The notes: generated from the letters alone by a model not told the origin. A stretch of 64,000 bases of DNA from Roridomyces roridus (GCA_029378245.1 JARKIF010000065.1:149646-213645), one strand, 5' to 3'. Counted from the first letter of the stretch, positions 1 through 12,470 are shown. A program made the numbers and translations.

Positions 1-1018
1 TTCCTCCCGTGGAGATTCCGGTTGCAGAACATACTCCGTGGGTATGTTCGCAGATTCCGATTCCGCCTGGTCATTATGAAGAATTTTGCAAGAACATCAA
101 AGCGAAGATTGATGCAGGCGTATACGAGCCTTCAAACTCCTCGTATCGCACTCCGATCTTTGCGGTAATCAAGAAAGATGGCAAGTCACTACGGATTGTG
201 CACTCCTTGGAGAGGTTGAACGAAGTTACCATCCAGCATTCCGGAGTCACACCAGGTACAGAGGCCATCGCAGAGCAATTTGCAGGACGCGCTTGCGGAG
301 GAGCATTAGATATGTTCGTAGGATATGACAATCGAGACCTCGCAGAAGGTTCGAGGGACTATACAACGTTTCAGACTCCCTTTGGAGCCATGAGATTAGT
401 GAAGCTACCCATGGGCTGGACCAATTCGGTTCCCATTTTCCATGATGATGTTACCTATATTCTCAGAGATGAAGTACCTCATGTCACCATCCCCTACATT
501 GATGATGTACCTATCCGCGGACCTAAGACTCGATACAAGACTAAGGACGGAGACTATGAGCGCATAGCCGAAAACAAAGGCATCAGACGCTTCGTGTGGG
601 AACACTTTCAAAATTTGAACAGGGTTGTTGCTAGAATGATCTATGCTGGAGGAACATTTTCAGGAAAGAAAGCAGAACTTTGCAAAGGCACATTTGAAGT
701 TGTTGGTCATATGTGTACTTATGAGGGCAGGATCGCGGATCCTAAACGGATTGATGTCATCATGAAGTGGGGAAAATTGGCAAACTTTACACAAGTCAAG
801 TCATACCTCGGAACAGTTGGCGTCCTCCGGTCCTACATAAAAGACTTTGCGAAAATCCTAGGTCCAATAAATGACCTAACGAAGAAGGAAATACCCTTTG
901 AATGGGGTGAAGCCCACGATAAGGCACAAGCAGATGTTCGAGAAGCGCTCAAAGACTGTAAGGCACTCAAGCCTCTGGATTACGAGCTGGATTCGGACAT
1001 AGTATTACAAGTGGACAT
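1..1018 (+). mobile_element. Ty3/gypsy-type reverse transcriptase fragment, truncated at both ends
   Basis: An open frame enters from the window edge and reads the reverse transcriptase core of a Ty3/gypsy-like LTR retrotransposon: a fingers segment with IVHSL, then TPFGAMRLVKLPMGW, then the catalytic YIDDV box at residues 163-167 counted from the ATG at position 9, followed by the connection region (KSYLGTVGVLRSYI). The frame is intact up to the start of RNase H, where the first catalytic aspartate would lie in VLQVD, and homology then stops at about position 1018. The remaining reading frame (to 1136) is the antisense of the neighbouring gene, so the retroelement was broken here. No integrase, LTR or primer-binding site is visible. 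In life the enzyme would copy element RNA into DNA. The 5' part lies outside the window, so only the right-hand break is certain. Confidence 0.9.
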
Positions 1019-2359
1019 GAGGGGAGAGCGGTCGGAGGACGCCGGGGGAGGGTTCTCAGCGATAAAGGCACGAGCCTTGTCCGCGACGTTGGCAGGCGGA
1101 TCAACGAAGGCGTCTGAGGAACAGAAGACGTCGTGAGTTTTAACGCTGCAGAAAGAGAAAATATAAGGACACACCAATAGCAGCCTCGTCATCAGAGATG
1201 TTCGCATAGATAGAGCTAGTACGCTGGCGCTTGCGGGGAGGAAAGTCCTTGAGAGACGGCTCGGGCTTGGTGTACTGAACGACCTTGAGGTACGCAGGAG
1301 AGTCGCGGTTCAGAAAGCGAATACGTTTGTAAGGAAGACGTACCGTCTCAGGACGTTTTCCCTCGGAGGTGTTCTTGGACTAGAAAAATGGCCAAATCAG
1401 ATCGTAGGACGTTATCTATAGTGAAGGGGACGCACCTTCATGAGGACAGAAACGTTGGAACCAGAGTCAACAATGGTGGGGACCCGGGCGACGGCACCTT
1501 TGTGGAAGTGGAGGCCCGCGAGCTTGGAGGGAGCACCAGCAGCACCATCGTCGTCGACATCCATCTTGAGGAGATGGGCAAATTCGTGAGAGAGGATAAG
1601 CACGACTGGAGGAAGAGACGCACCGAGTTAGCGTCGACAGCGGGAGCTGGGATAATGGACACACCATCCTCGACAGTGGGTGCAGAATTGACCTGGGAAA
1701 TTGAAGGCGGATATATGAAGGAAGAACGGACAGGCAGAGGATTGCGACGGACCTTTTTCTTGGGAGGTTTCCGACCGGTAGTGGCATAACGCCTGGTTTT
1801 GCGATCGTCGGCGTCCTTCTTGCGAATTTGGGCATCCTTGCGCTGGGCTTGATAATATTGGAGGGCGAGGGCGCATTCCTTCATGGCAGCAGCAGGAGGC
1901 TCGAAACCGCACTCCTTCTTGGCTTCGAGGGCGTCATCGCGGACGTGGAAGAGCGCTTCCTTGGCCGGGGTCATCTCGACCAAGTGAAGGGCTTCTTTGA
2001 ACGCGTAGAGGTGACCCTGGGAATGAGTTAGCAAAGGCGTCGAGCAATAGAAAATATAGCAGACGCACCCCGAGATTCACTGCCTGAGCAAGTAAGGTCT
2101 TGCGGGTAGGGATAAGAACAGTCATCGTTTTGTCGATGGAGCGATAGGCGGCAACGGCTTCAACGAGTTGAGCGCCGGCCTTCATGGCGGCAGAGTCGGG
2201 AGAAAGAGGCTCAGGTGCCATGAGAAGTAGAGAACGGAATGGGTTGCCTAGGACCAATTGAGTGCCGTTTATATATTGCACGGTGGTGAAATTGGTGAAG
2301 TGCGGGTAACGGTTGAAAAAGGAACGGTCTGTAACGTTGAAATGTTGGTATCCGTTCAT
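1018..2359 (-). CDS. Intron-rich gene of unknown function, 3' end lost at the RT junction
   Basis: I do not recognise the product. The reading frame starts at an ATG at 2359 (MNGYQHFNVTDR) and continues through four introns with good signals: 2017-2068 (GTGCGT, branch CTAAC, CAG), 1606-1664 (GTGTGT, CTAAC, CAG), 1380-1435 and 1114-1174. Spliced, it is hydrophilic, with a lysine/arginine-rich middle (GRKPPKKKVRRN), an acidic stretch and a short segment reading VDSGSNVSVL that resembles the active-site loop of retroviral-type aspartic proteases. That resemblance is weak and rests on a few residues. Homology ends at 1018 where the gypsy RT fragment starts, so the C-terminus is missing. A further upstream methionine at 2524 is possible. 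It lies downstream of another intron-rich minus-strand gene of similar style, and the two may belong to one repeat family or element. Confidence 0.6.
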
Positions 2360-3113
2360 GACAGGAATAATATGACAAGTTCGCGGGGCACGCCCGAGGA
2401 CGGTCGTGTTATTTTTGTGGGGGGGAGAGAGCCAAGATGGCGCCAAGCTTTTCAAGAGATAAGTTTCAGACTTGCAAATAGACCACCGACAAATCACTAT
2501 GGCGTTAGACAAAGCAATTTGCAAATATGTTACATGCGGGCACCGATCGGCAGAACTATAGTTAGAAGCGAAGTTTGAGGAAACGTGCGCGGGTGAGCAG
2601 ATAAGAGTTGGCCAAGGATTATTGAGTCAGAAATAAGGAATGGTCAATAAGAACCCGTGTGGGGTTCGAGGATGATAAGGGATCAAGAAGTTGTGATCCG
2701 AGAAGCGGTCCTAGAAGCAGTTCGAGAAGTGGTCAAATCTATGATACAAGGTCGCATGACAAGGGTATCAGACTACGAATGTACTAGGACTAGAAAAGAC
2801 TCAATGCACATTACAGTAGACAACGCTTACTTGAAAGAAAAGAACAAGAATATTGGTATTATCTTAAGAGTGGAAGTTCGTTCGTCACACTACAAAGGCG
2901 TGAGTCAAAAGCAATGATATTTGAGGCCACGATTGGGCCGACTACTAGATGTACAAGGGAGAGCACTCTACTACTTCTACTCTAAGTAGGTAGAGACGAC
3001 GTATGTGACGTTGGTTGTAGTCCGCGGGGTGAAAAACAAGTATACAAAATGCGATTGGCCGTTTCGGCTCGCAGCAAGATGCCCGCATCCCAAACCCATC
3101 CAGCAGAGTCCAC

Positions 3114-5765
3114 CTAATCCGTCGGTTCAGCAGCCGTGAGATGAGGAGCAGGCGAGGAGTTGGGCGAGCCCATCAGCTCGTCCTCCGGCGCGTGATCCGT
3201 CATCGGCGTGTCGGGAGCGTTGAGAGTCGCGATGGCAGGCGTCGACGGAGAAGTCAGCCGAGACTCATCCAAAGCTAGACCCAAATATCAGACAAACACA
3301 GAAAAAGAATAAGAAAGAAAGATAGACGTACCACCACCCAGAGTACTAAAACGCGAGATCGGTGTTGGAGGGTGAGATGGATGTGCTGAAGTCGAAGCCG
3401 CAGGGGCCATTGGAGGAGCCGTCTCCACGGGTGCCGGGCGCGAGAAAACAGGCGCAGAGTTGAGGCGCAATAATCCGCTAGTCGACGCTTGAGCAGGGGC
3501 GAGAGGTAAAGCGATCAACTACAAGGCATAGAATCAGGAAAGAAAGAATAAAAGGACGCTGCGACGTACGCGGGTAGGCTCCATGTGCGCAAAAGCGAAC
3601 TGGTGACGGTCCTCGAGGTCCTCCACGAAAGCAGTCGCCGAGTCCATGTCGATGTTGTGGAAACGGAAGAGTGAAAGGAGCATGTCGAGGTCGTCGCGAC
3701 CGTTCTGGAACTTCTTGAAGAGCTCGGCCTCGGGAAGGGACTTGCGGAGTGAGAAGATGTACAGCGCCAACTCCTGCAACTGCATCCGATAGAAGGAGCG
3801 CTGGTTGAGGAAGACGGCGAGCGACGATTCGAGGTTATGGCGTGCGAAAGCCAAGCCTTCCAAGCGATGGATAAAGCCTATGAAAAGAAGTCAGGAATAA
3901 GAAGAAGTGTGAAAAGGAGAAAACACACTGAAGTTGGACATCTCGATGGCAGGCCGAAGGGACTCGAACATCGCGCTCTGTTCGTATTTGTCAATAGAGT
4001 TCGAACAAGTCCCGTGGCCGACGCCACAACCAAGGCACGCGTGTTTCGGTCCCAAAGACCCACAGACGTGGTTGCGCTTGGCACAGTTCGAGCACGGAGC
4101 AGGTGCCTAGCACAAAACAGGTTGAGCTAGGGCCGCACCAGAAAAGAAAGACAAAGCAATGACGACTCACTTTGAAGTAGTTCTTGCCCGGGATGCGCGA
4201 GGCGATGATCAGATCCGGATCGAGGGTCGGATCGTCGGGCGAATCCGTGTCCTTGAACAAAGATGGGGCGGGGGCAGGAATCGAATCCTGGTCGATCGAG
4301 TATTGAGGGTTGCTGAAGTAATCGACGACGTCCATGGTCTCGGGGACGGGCGTGGCTTTGACAATGAAGTCGTGCGGGATGACGCGAGGAATAACACCGG
4401 GCATTGAGCGCCCTAGTTTCAAACGTCAGAACGTCGGGGAGAAAGTAAAATGAATGAAAAAGAACATACGGGGACTCTGTGTTTTCGAGTGCATCGAATT
4501 GGCATACCACTCGTGGGATTGAAGACCGTCCGGAGGGTTGGTCGGGACCTCGGGCTTGGGATCGTTGAGGATGTAGCTTTTGTAGCCACCATCGGGGTTG
4601 GGAGCGTAAGGGTGCAGGAACGGGCGTTTCTGGTCAGGAGCCTCGGACGGTTCGCTCTTTTGTTTACGTTTGCGCGAGGTTTTGGGAACCTCGGCAGGAG
4701 GAGCGTCGGGAAGTGGTGATTTGGCGGAACGAGCAGCCACGGTCGACGAGCGCAGCGAACGATGAGTAGGGGGTGCCGGCGACTCGGCACGAGTTTTGGA
4801 CGGAAGGCCTTTAAGGATTAATGCCTCGTCCTGAAAACACTTTAGCATAAAAAGAAAAGAAAAGAATTTGAGAGACGCACCTCGGAAGGGATCTCCTCGG
4901 ACTCGACATCACCCAAAGAAGGACCAGGAGTAACGTCGTTCGAACGACGACGACCCTTGGCCTTGGAGTTCTTGTTTCCCTTCTTCTTGGGTGGAGCTTG
5001 GAAGAACAGGGCGGTTGCCGATTTGGGGTGAGTAAAGAGGCTGACGGAAGGAGTGGTTTTGCTTTTGGGCTTGGTGGACAAATAGCCGAAAGGCGAAGGC
5101 GAAGGCTCCAGCTGGTCCTCGGGCATCTGAAGAGAATTCAAAAAGAGAGCAAAGAAAAGTGGAAGAGAGTGGATGTACGCGGTCGTCCTCATTAAAATAC
5201 AAGTTAGGGTTCGCGAGCCGCGGAGCGGGAGCCTTGGAAGAAGACTTCGCGAGCGTGGGAGCGAGGGCCTTGGCAGCAGACTTCGATGGCGGAGGGACGG
5301 GAGCAGCGTCGGAAACCTCATCGTCGTCATCGTCCATGGCCATAGCGAAGCGATCGTCCAGCGACAACGGCGCCGGAGGTGCAGGAGGCGCAGGTGGTGC
5401 TGGAGGTGCCGGGATGGCAAACAAAGGAGGAAGGACGGGCTGTAAAAAGCATCAATAAAAAAGTAAAAGAAGAGGCGTATTGAAACGCACACGAGAAGGA
5501 TCCTCGGAAGGAATCATGGGTCGATAGGCGGCCGTGCCTTTCAAATTCTTGTTGCCAAGACCAGAAACGTCGTTGAGACGGGCGAGAACGTCGAAGCATT
5601 GAGAAAAGAAAGCCTCGATTTCGGGGATGACTTCCCCTTGCGCGTGGTCACGATAGCGCTTCTGAAAAGGAGAGTTAGACGCTAAAATTGAATGGCTGGG
5701 AAAAACAAGTATAGATAGCACGAACCTCGAGGACGATGGTCTCGCTGGGTCGTGGGTGGTCTACC
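3114..5765 (-). CDS. Zn2Cys6-type zinc-cluster protein, proline- and basic-rich, intron-rich
   Basis: About nine exons separated by 50-65 nt introns read a long low-complexity protein that ends at a TAG at 3114. In order: a segment with KRYRDHAQGEVIPE, an (APP)n run followed by an acidic patch DDDDDE, a basic stretch KKKGNKNSKAKGRRR, a second basic stretch KTSRKRKQKSE, then near 4006-4096 a cysteine cluster with spacing C-x2-C-x6-C-x8-C-x2-C-x6-C (it begins CSNCAKRNHVC). That spacing matches the fungal Zn2Cys6 binuclear cluster, normally a DNA-binding domain. After it come a helical segment and a proline/serine-rich tail. No fungal transcription-factor middle homology region is visible. The cluster lies in the middle of the protein instead of at the N-terminus, which is atypical for a GAL4-type regulator and would also fit a nucleic-acid-binding, gag-like protein of a mobile element. 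The first exon is uncertain. Confidence 0.65.
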
Positions 5766-5769
5766 AGCA

Positions 5770-6930
5770 CGATACAAGCACGGAACAAATAAGATAATGC
5801 AGAAGGCGCGTGTCTTCAATAGTTGGAGCGAAAATCGCGAGAGGGGCGCGCGAGACTCCGGTGAAATAGAAAGTAGCGGAAAATCCAGCACAGCCTTTCA
5901 ATTAAAGGTGGGTCAAAGATCCGCAGAAGCTACCTCGTGGAGCACGGGAGCTATCGGTGAATGAACGAAGACAATTTGGGCTCAAAATAAAAACAATTGA
6001 AACAGGCGTCCGAGGGGGCTATCAGTCCTCGAACCTCTAAATCGACGAATTATGATCGCGCATGTTCACGACCGGGGACGGTCGAGATTTAGTGAAGGGG
6101 AGATGATACGAATGCGTATTTCGCACGCATGAAATCTGGCTATTTAGCTGTTTTGGTGCGCACACCAATGCCTCTGTCAGGTGATATACAATAAGGGATA
6201 GGACTGAGCTCCGTGTCACTATTCGTGTATTAATGAGACAAGTAGAAGTCGTCAGTACACTACGCTTGGCTATTCGTTCAAGTGGTCGGTTGTAGTGACT
6301 CCAATAGGCGGTTCGCGGGGACTACTACTTGTGGAGATGCGAGGGGATGTAATATAGGTGACAGGACACCTAGGGTTATAGGGAAAGTACGGAAATAGGG
6401 ACGACAGGCGCGTAATAGTAGTTATATCATTAGATCAGTAGGGAGTAGTATATAAGGCCTGTAGATCCCGCCCTTGCAGCATTGCATTGTACGCCTTCTT
6501 GCCTAGACATTGGGTCGAAGCTTGATCTGTGGTTATAGTGCAGTCTTGTGACTTCCGCGGAGATTTGTGTATCATTTCTCTTAGCTTAGACGCAATATCC
6601 AAGGCACCCGAGCTCTGGTTCAACTTGGGTCAGCTATAGTAACATACTTAAGGGGTAGTGGGTTGCCCTCTGTGCTATAGTTCCTCTTCATGTTGTATCG
6701 AAGTTGTATTGGTGTTTGGATATTGTGTGTTTCGGTCAATAAAATATAAAACCTTTTAACATCGTAACCTCGTGTTCGTTGTGAGCAGTCTACAAACCAG
6801 TCAAGAGATTCCTCTTAGTTCAAAGACATTGAACTTGGTGTGAAACCTCGAGAGTCAACCTACAAGCTTCCGAGAACCAAACCGCGGAGTATCAGTCTTA
6901 TCTGTATACTTCAGACGACCCTGAACTCAA
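5770..6930. other. No gene recognised
   Basis: No convincing reading frame. A TATA-like motif (TATATAAGG) lies near 6448 and an A/T-rich AATAAAATATAAAA stretch near 6740, so old transposon promoter or 3'-end sequence is possible, but nothing supports a specific call. Confidence 0.4.
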
Positions 6931-6934
6931 CCGT

Positions 6935-8441
6935 TGATGTATGTGCTCAAAACCTACTATAGAAATCAACCAACTCGAAACAACAAGACTAGATGAGTCT
7001 CGATACAGACGAATCTATATCTAAACAACCCAATCACGAAGCTCCGGGGCGAGTGACAACTATATTGACAGCAGGCGAAGGCGAGTATAAGTCCCTAGTA
7101 CAGGGCCTTATGAAAGGTTGTAGGGAATACTGTGATATTGTCTCGATATGATTGGTCGAGTTTTGTATTGCGAATCAAAATCCTTGATATGAACCAAGGA
7201 TGGCGATTCTAAAGTGTTTTGTAGATTTTAAAGCTTCACAGCTAACACAAAAGATAGATTGAGTTTGGCTAAAGCCGGGTTTTTGCAATAAAGCAGGTAT
7301 TTGGGTCTCTCGATCCCTTTTACACTGGTATCTGAAGACGACAGCGACCGATACAACACGGATTTCACAAATTCCAACAATTCCTGAACCAATTCCTGAC
7401 ACTGAACACACAACCAGACCCTAACTGACACACAAACCGTACCAAGCCGTAGCAAGCCTTCCAAAGCTGCCACTGAGCTGAAACCCTAGTCACGATCCAA
7501 CTTGCACTCGAACCAAACTATGCTTCAAACTCAATTCACACAACGGGAGCCAACAAAACAACAATTTAGATTTTCAAGGGCGATTGCTAAGCTACGCAAT
7601 GCACCTTCGAAAGCCTCGGACAAATCCCTTAGTCGCAGCTGGTAGCTTGCTATTGGGGGAAGTATCCGCTGCCCTCTTGGGTAACACTCTATCTACTTTA
7701 TACATGTCCGGGAATCATATGATAGTACAAATGAATGGCGCAATAATGATGAATCTCCCACGTATCCTGAATAGAAACGACCTGATTGGTTGATCTGGCA
7801 CTGGTGCTCAGTCAGCCAGAGCGCCAAGCCATGATTCAGCATGTTATCTCGTGATTCCATCGCTGATCCATGACTCGGACAGTTTGGATATCTTGTATCC
7901 CTTCTTCCCCTCCAGAGTATGGCCTCAAAATGTACTCCCACGTGTTGTAGGTCTCGAACGATACCCATATCTCCCACTCTTGGTCTCAGATACCAGCAGA
8001 TACTTGACTAAAAGTCCGTATCCGAGCCGGAATCCACTTGTTCCGGCTACTACGTCACTTCCATCGGACCCGTCTCGGCGGTCTGCTCATGTTTCAGGTC
8101 ATTCGGCCGACTTGTCCATCATTCCGTGAACTCCCGAACCTCCGAATTGCACTTGCACCAAGGTTCGAACTGCTGACAATCGTACAACGGTTAAGAACTG
8201 TTTAATTGGTGTATCCCATTGGTAAGGCAGGTATCCACACCTCCTACGTGTTTCGGAGTGAGTCCATCAGTCGTATCCAGGTAAATACCCTTCAACCTGT
8301 ACAGTACTCTAAAGTATCCACCGTACTGACTGTCTCTGGGCTCGACATCAGCTCTCATATTGAGATCATATAGTATGGAAACCACATCTGAAATGGTGCA
8401 AAAAGCGTGTTTTCAAGGGCAGTCAAATTCCATGCTCATCA
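6935..8441 (-). mobile_element. Solo LTR, copy 1, with 4-bp target duplication CCGT
   Basis: A 1,507-bp segment that is the reverse complement of a close copy at 16,386-17,903. On the minus strand it begins TGATGAGCAT and ends ACATACATCA, giving LTR-type TG...CA ends with a 5-bp terminal inverted repeat TGATG/CATCA. It is flanked by direct repeats CCGT at 6931-6934 and 8442-8445. There is no internal retrotransposon sequence, so it is most simply a solo LTR left by recombination between the two LTRs of a full element. The short open frames inside (for example 7584-7793) exist in both copies and are not genes. Confidence 0.85.
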
Positions 8442-8445
8442 CCGT

Positions 8446-9585
8446 TAGGTGTCAGCGTGCTAGTCAAGGAATTGTGTGTGTGTTGTGTGGTTAGTGTGTT
8501 GTGGAGTTGTATCGCTTCGCGGTCTACTTCTAGGACATTACCTACTCGAGCTATCTACTATACACTAGTGCGCGTGACGCTGCGTATCACCGGTACGTGT
8601 GCTTTTCCCACGGGGTAAAACCTCGCTTGGAAGGCCCCATTGAGGTCTATTCTCATAATTCTATAGCCCTCTAGGTGCCGCAGTGGTTGAGAAATAATCA
8701 AATGACTTTGGTGGATTCCGTGATTTGGGTGTTTCAGTGAGCACCAAGTAAATTGACCGTATCTCGATGGTCAGCTTCCATTGCTGTCTGCAAATTTATG
8801 GCTGGGGAGTCCACCAACATGGCTATGACTCAGTAAAAATTCAGCTCCATCAGAGCTGCCGAACTGCCCGAGTCCGGTGGTGGGTCCGGTCCGGATGTGG
8901 GTTTCCGACTGTACGTTACGGTGCCGGTAGCCCTTGCCATACGTCTTGGACTTCTTCGGAGCCTTTGGCTTTGGCGCCATTCACTGTGTCGTGTGAGGGA
9001 TGCTTGGGAGGAAAGGCAGGGAAAAAGATAGATAGAGATACATATCACGCCGTGTGCTCAACTGATAAGCGAAGTCCGAAATCTCCGGTTCTCGTTTCTC
9101 GGTTCTCCTTGTTGCCTGGAAACCCTACCGAACGGACTCGAAAGCTTCCTTTTCCCGAGACGATTTTGACTCCAGCTCATTTGATCCACTCCGAAACACG
9201 TAGGAGTTCGTGCTAGTCCACTTATCAATGGGAATATCTTATAACCAAGTCGTTGAGCTCTGGTTCAATCCGATGGTTACAAGGGAATAAGCAGATGGTT
9301 GAGTCATCGATCACGATCGAGTCATTACCGACCGGAATGATGGAGCCGGAAGATCGTGTGCCTGGTCCGTGAAATCGGAACACGGGAGCACTCTGGGATC
9401 ACCACTTGTGTCATGAAACCAGTGTTTGCCGACTGATCCGGTGATGCCATCACCGCCATCAGTTACGGATCACGAGATTCGTTATCATCAACAAATGTAC
9501 GTTCAGTTCACGCACGACAAGTCCTTCCTCGAGAGATGGATGTCGCCCGCCTGAACAAGGAGTGGATAGTCCCAGATAGCGATGA
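8446..9585. other. No gene recognised
   Basis: Unique-looking sequence with only short frames in all six readings. No tRNA-like, repeat or coding signal that I can support. Confidence 0.4.
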
Positions 9586-9589
9586 ACAC

Positions 9590-10125
9590 CGCCCGTGTAC
9601 GGGTGACGGCCGTCGAATTGACGGCACGAGACAGTTACGGGCCGTCAAATCAACGGCCGTCTTTTTGACATCTCCCTGGGTCCGACGGGACGGGACGGCA
9701 AAATAGACGGGTACGGGCCGTCAAAAGACGGGTTGGGTGTGAACCTCATCGAAGTGCTTCATTTGGGCCGCACAAAATGTCCTCCGCCTTCCAAACATTC
9801 TCCCAAGCTGCCTACACCTGTCATTCCTTCGCATTCAGGTGAGCAAACACGTACTTCTCAGCCTTTGAGGACATTTGATGCAACTTTGATGTCAGATATC
9901 CCATCAATAGGGCCAGAATCAGTCCCCATAGGCTCCGTATCCACTGGAAATGGGCAACATGCGGTTGCACCACGCGTCCTATTACAAAACATGTTTGATC
10001 CGACCATCCCGGGCCCCAACCCGTAGACGGGCCGTCAATTTGACACATTGACGGGACGGACGGCAATGTTGCCGTCCCGTACCCGTCCCGTACATTTCTT
10101 CGATCAACGGCCCAACGGGTACGGT
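9590..10125. mobile_element. GC-rich MITE-like element with GACGGGCCGTC motifs
   Basis: Both ends carry clusters of related motifs (GACGGCCGTC, ACGGGCCGTCAA, ACGGGTACGG) in opposite orientations: 9,590-9,735 on the left and 10,020-10,125 on the right. About 290 bp of unrelated sequence lies between them. This dense, inverted subterminal motif layout is the same style as the hAT-like element at 22,655-23,013. The ends read CACCGCCCGT on the left and the complement CACCGTACCCGT on the right. I cannot find a clean target-site duplication, so the boundaries are approximate and the family assignment is inferred. Confidence 0.5.
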
Positions 10126-10129
10126 GATA

Positions 10130-12270
10130 AGCCTGGAATATTTCAGGCTTTCTCGAGACGTGGAATCAACCCTCTCGGGAGGGTGTACGATACATGACGG
10201 AAGTTGAATGATTGGCCCCGCATCGAACCGTGAGAGAATGCAGTAGTTGGCGCAGCCGAGCGTATCAAACAAAACCGACGCTCAAACCTTCTATACCCAA
10301 ATAACCAAATCAAAGGAATTCGATGCCGACTCGCGCTAGATTTCCCTGGACACGACGAGAATGGATCATTGCGTAGCTTCGGGGACAGCGCAGCCAGATG
10401 CAGATGGCAGAGTGAGTTGAGTTGGGCCGGTTACAGATGCCGAGTGAAACAACCGTTGCAGCACATTGGAGAGGCGGGGCCGGTTACATATTCCTGCTGA
10501 CTGACGGATCCGAGCTTCCGAGCGTATCACGGAGGGAAGAAGTCACCGGTTTGATATAATCACATCGTGATTTCTTGGCGCGGAAGTTGAGCATTTGCCG
10601 GCTATTCAGGGAGGCGGGGAGTGGATATAATGTGGTCATACAAATGCTTCTAGGAGGAATTGGGGAGTCTGAGCTGGGTAGTTTGGTAGGACAGACTACG
10701 AGGAGTAGAGAGGTGGTGTCGCGCACGCCAACGCGCTCAACACAGAGCATGTACAAACTGCCGCCATCACCGGCATACGGTGCAAATCAATCAGTACGGC
10801 TACAGTTGTCTCTTGCTTCACGACCACCATGTCGCCGCGATCCTACACCTCCAGCCCTGCGCTCATCGACTACGACAATCTCCCCCTCCTCCTTACTCCT
10901 CGGACACCTTACCTCTCTTTGGTTTTATTCCACTAATTCTACCTTTTTGGTTGCACTTACGCACTCATCGGGCGTCCCACCGTGCACCATCCCTCGATTT
11001 TCCGTTGTACTCTCTTCCCTGGTTGCTTTTCATCTTTGCTAAGTTGTACATTGCTTCGGTTTTATCTATACTCACCCTTTACTCTACCATGTATAAAAGA
11101 CTGTTTTTGTGTAGGTTTTCAATACAGACTTGTTCTCCCCCTCGTATCAGCTCTAAGTTTTCGTCTTCGTCGCCTCCGATCTCGACCTACGCCTCCGTCC
11201 ACGTCTACACCCACGCCTTCGCCTCCGTCACCGTCCCATTCGTCTTATCCCTCCTGCCAGCGCTGCATTTTGCCTGATTCGGCGCCGGACGTGGTGAAAC
11301 ACTTGCACACTTTCTCTTGCAACCACCTACTGCCTCACTTGTTGTTTTAGCTCGCGCACGCAGCTAGGCGGTCGTTGAGATCGACAGTGGTCAGTTGGGA
11401 TGGCATAGGAACAAATGCATCAAAGGCACCAACAGATGACCAGATGGTACATCAGGGAACCAGGGGAAGGATCGCGTGGGACCACTGTACTACGATCAAA
11501 AGAAGCTTGGCCGGCATGCGGACACTGTATTACTCATGAAATCTAATAAGTACCGAGAGAATGTATATAAGGACCCAGTAGGTAGCTTAGTGGGCAGACA
11601 AGCTTCGGGGTATTACACGCCCTCAATATTACATCCGTTCATTTGGCTATCATCTATCTTGCCCTGGGATTCGTCTCAGTGTTCTGGTTGTGTGTCGTCT
11701 TCAAGATTGGTTTGGATTGGGTTGGAATTGGTATTGGTATTGGTCTTGGGTTCGGGTTGCGTGCGCGTGTGAAGGACTTGGGATTTGATTGGATTTAGGC
11801 TCTGGATAGGGTTTGGGTCGGTTGAGTTCGGGAAGTTTAGTTGGGCACCAATTTGATTTGATTTGGGTCTACATCGTGCGCGTCGAGCTTGAGGGAGTCA
11901 CCATCACCTATAAAATAGTCAGTTCAGCTTGAGCCTTTAGCTCGCTGCTGCATCGGAGTTGGTTCGGATTTCAAGTGGTCTTTGTTGTGTTTGAGTCGGA
12001 TTCAAAGCGTTCTGTTCGCTGAGAAGCCCCGCTCGCATTTCAATTCTCCAATGGTTCTAGTGGTTGTGTTTAGATTTGGTGTACATTGGGTTTTTTGAGT
12101 TGTTTTATACACTCGAGACCAGTTGCATTATTTCTCGGCGTATCCATCACTGAGACAGCGGCAGCTTTATCAACGGGTACGTACCCATGTACGGACGGCC
12201 GTCGAACGGCTTGCGACGGGTACGGTGTGCATCCCTAGTCCAGAGGAACTACCACTCGAATACGAGGGCA
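10130..12270. other. No gene recognised
   Basis: A pyrimidine-rich stretch at about 10,840-11,280 keeps several frames open but has no recognisable protein. GT-rich sequence at about 11,690-11,760 (GGTATTGGTATTGG) and a TATATAAGG motif near 11,565 could belong to an old LTR. Nothing firmer is visible. Confidence 0.35.
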
Positions 12271-12271
12271 G

Positions 12272-12470
12272 CAGTACATGCCCGGCGCGCGAAGGGTTGC
12301 TAGGACAGAACCCGACGCGCAGTGTTGGAACCCGACGAGGGGTCCCAAACACATGTCACCCAGTGAAGGGACAGAAGTACATGCCCGGCGTAACATGGGT
12401 TCTTGGTATAGAACCCATCGTGCAGTGTTAGAACCCGATGAGGGGGGAAACACATGTCAACCAGTGATCC
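12272..12470. repeat. Tandem duplication, period about 114 bp
   Basis: Two adjacent diverged copies both start AGTACATGCCCGGCG (12,273 and 12,387) and both contain AGAACCC, CAGTGTT, GAACCCGA and AACACATGTCA in the same order. Function unknown. A related GAACCCGAT string recurs near 12,720, so the duplication may lie inside an LTR-like repeat. Confidence 0.7.

Noticed and set aside
1412..1603. A retropepsin (VDSGS motif) in the minus-strand gene
   Set aside because: Only one loop matches; the second conserved block of the protease fold is not visible.
5159..5458. Glycine- or arginine-rich plus-strand proteins
   Set aside because: Antisense of the proline/alanine-rich exon of the zinc-cluster gene.
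7584..7793. A small conserved protein shared by the two LTR copies
   Set aside because: The frame is shared only because the DNA is repeated, and substitutions between copies are not biased to third positions as far as I can see.
10780..11277. A plus-strand gene in the pyrimidine-rich stretch
   Set aside because: Three overlapping frames are open because of base composition, with no start context, introns or recognisable domain.
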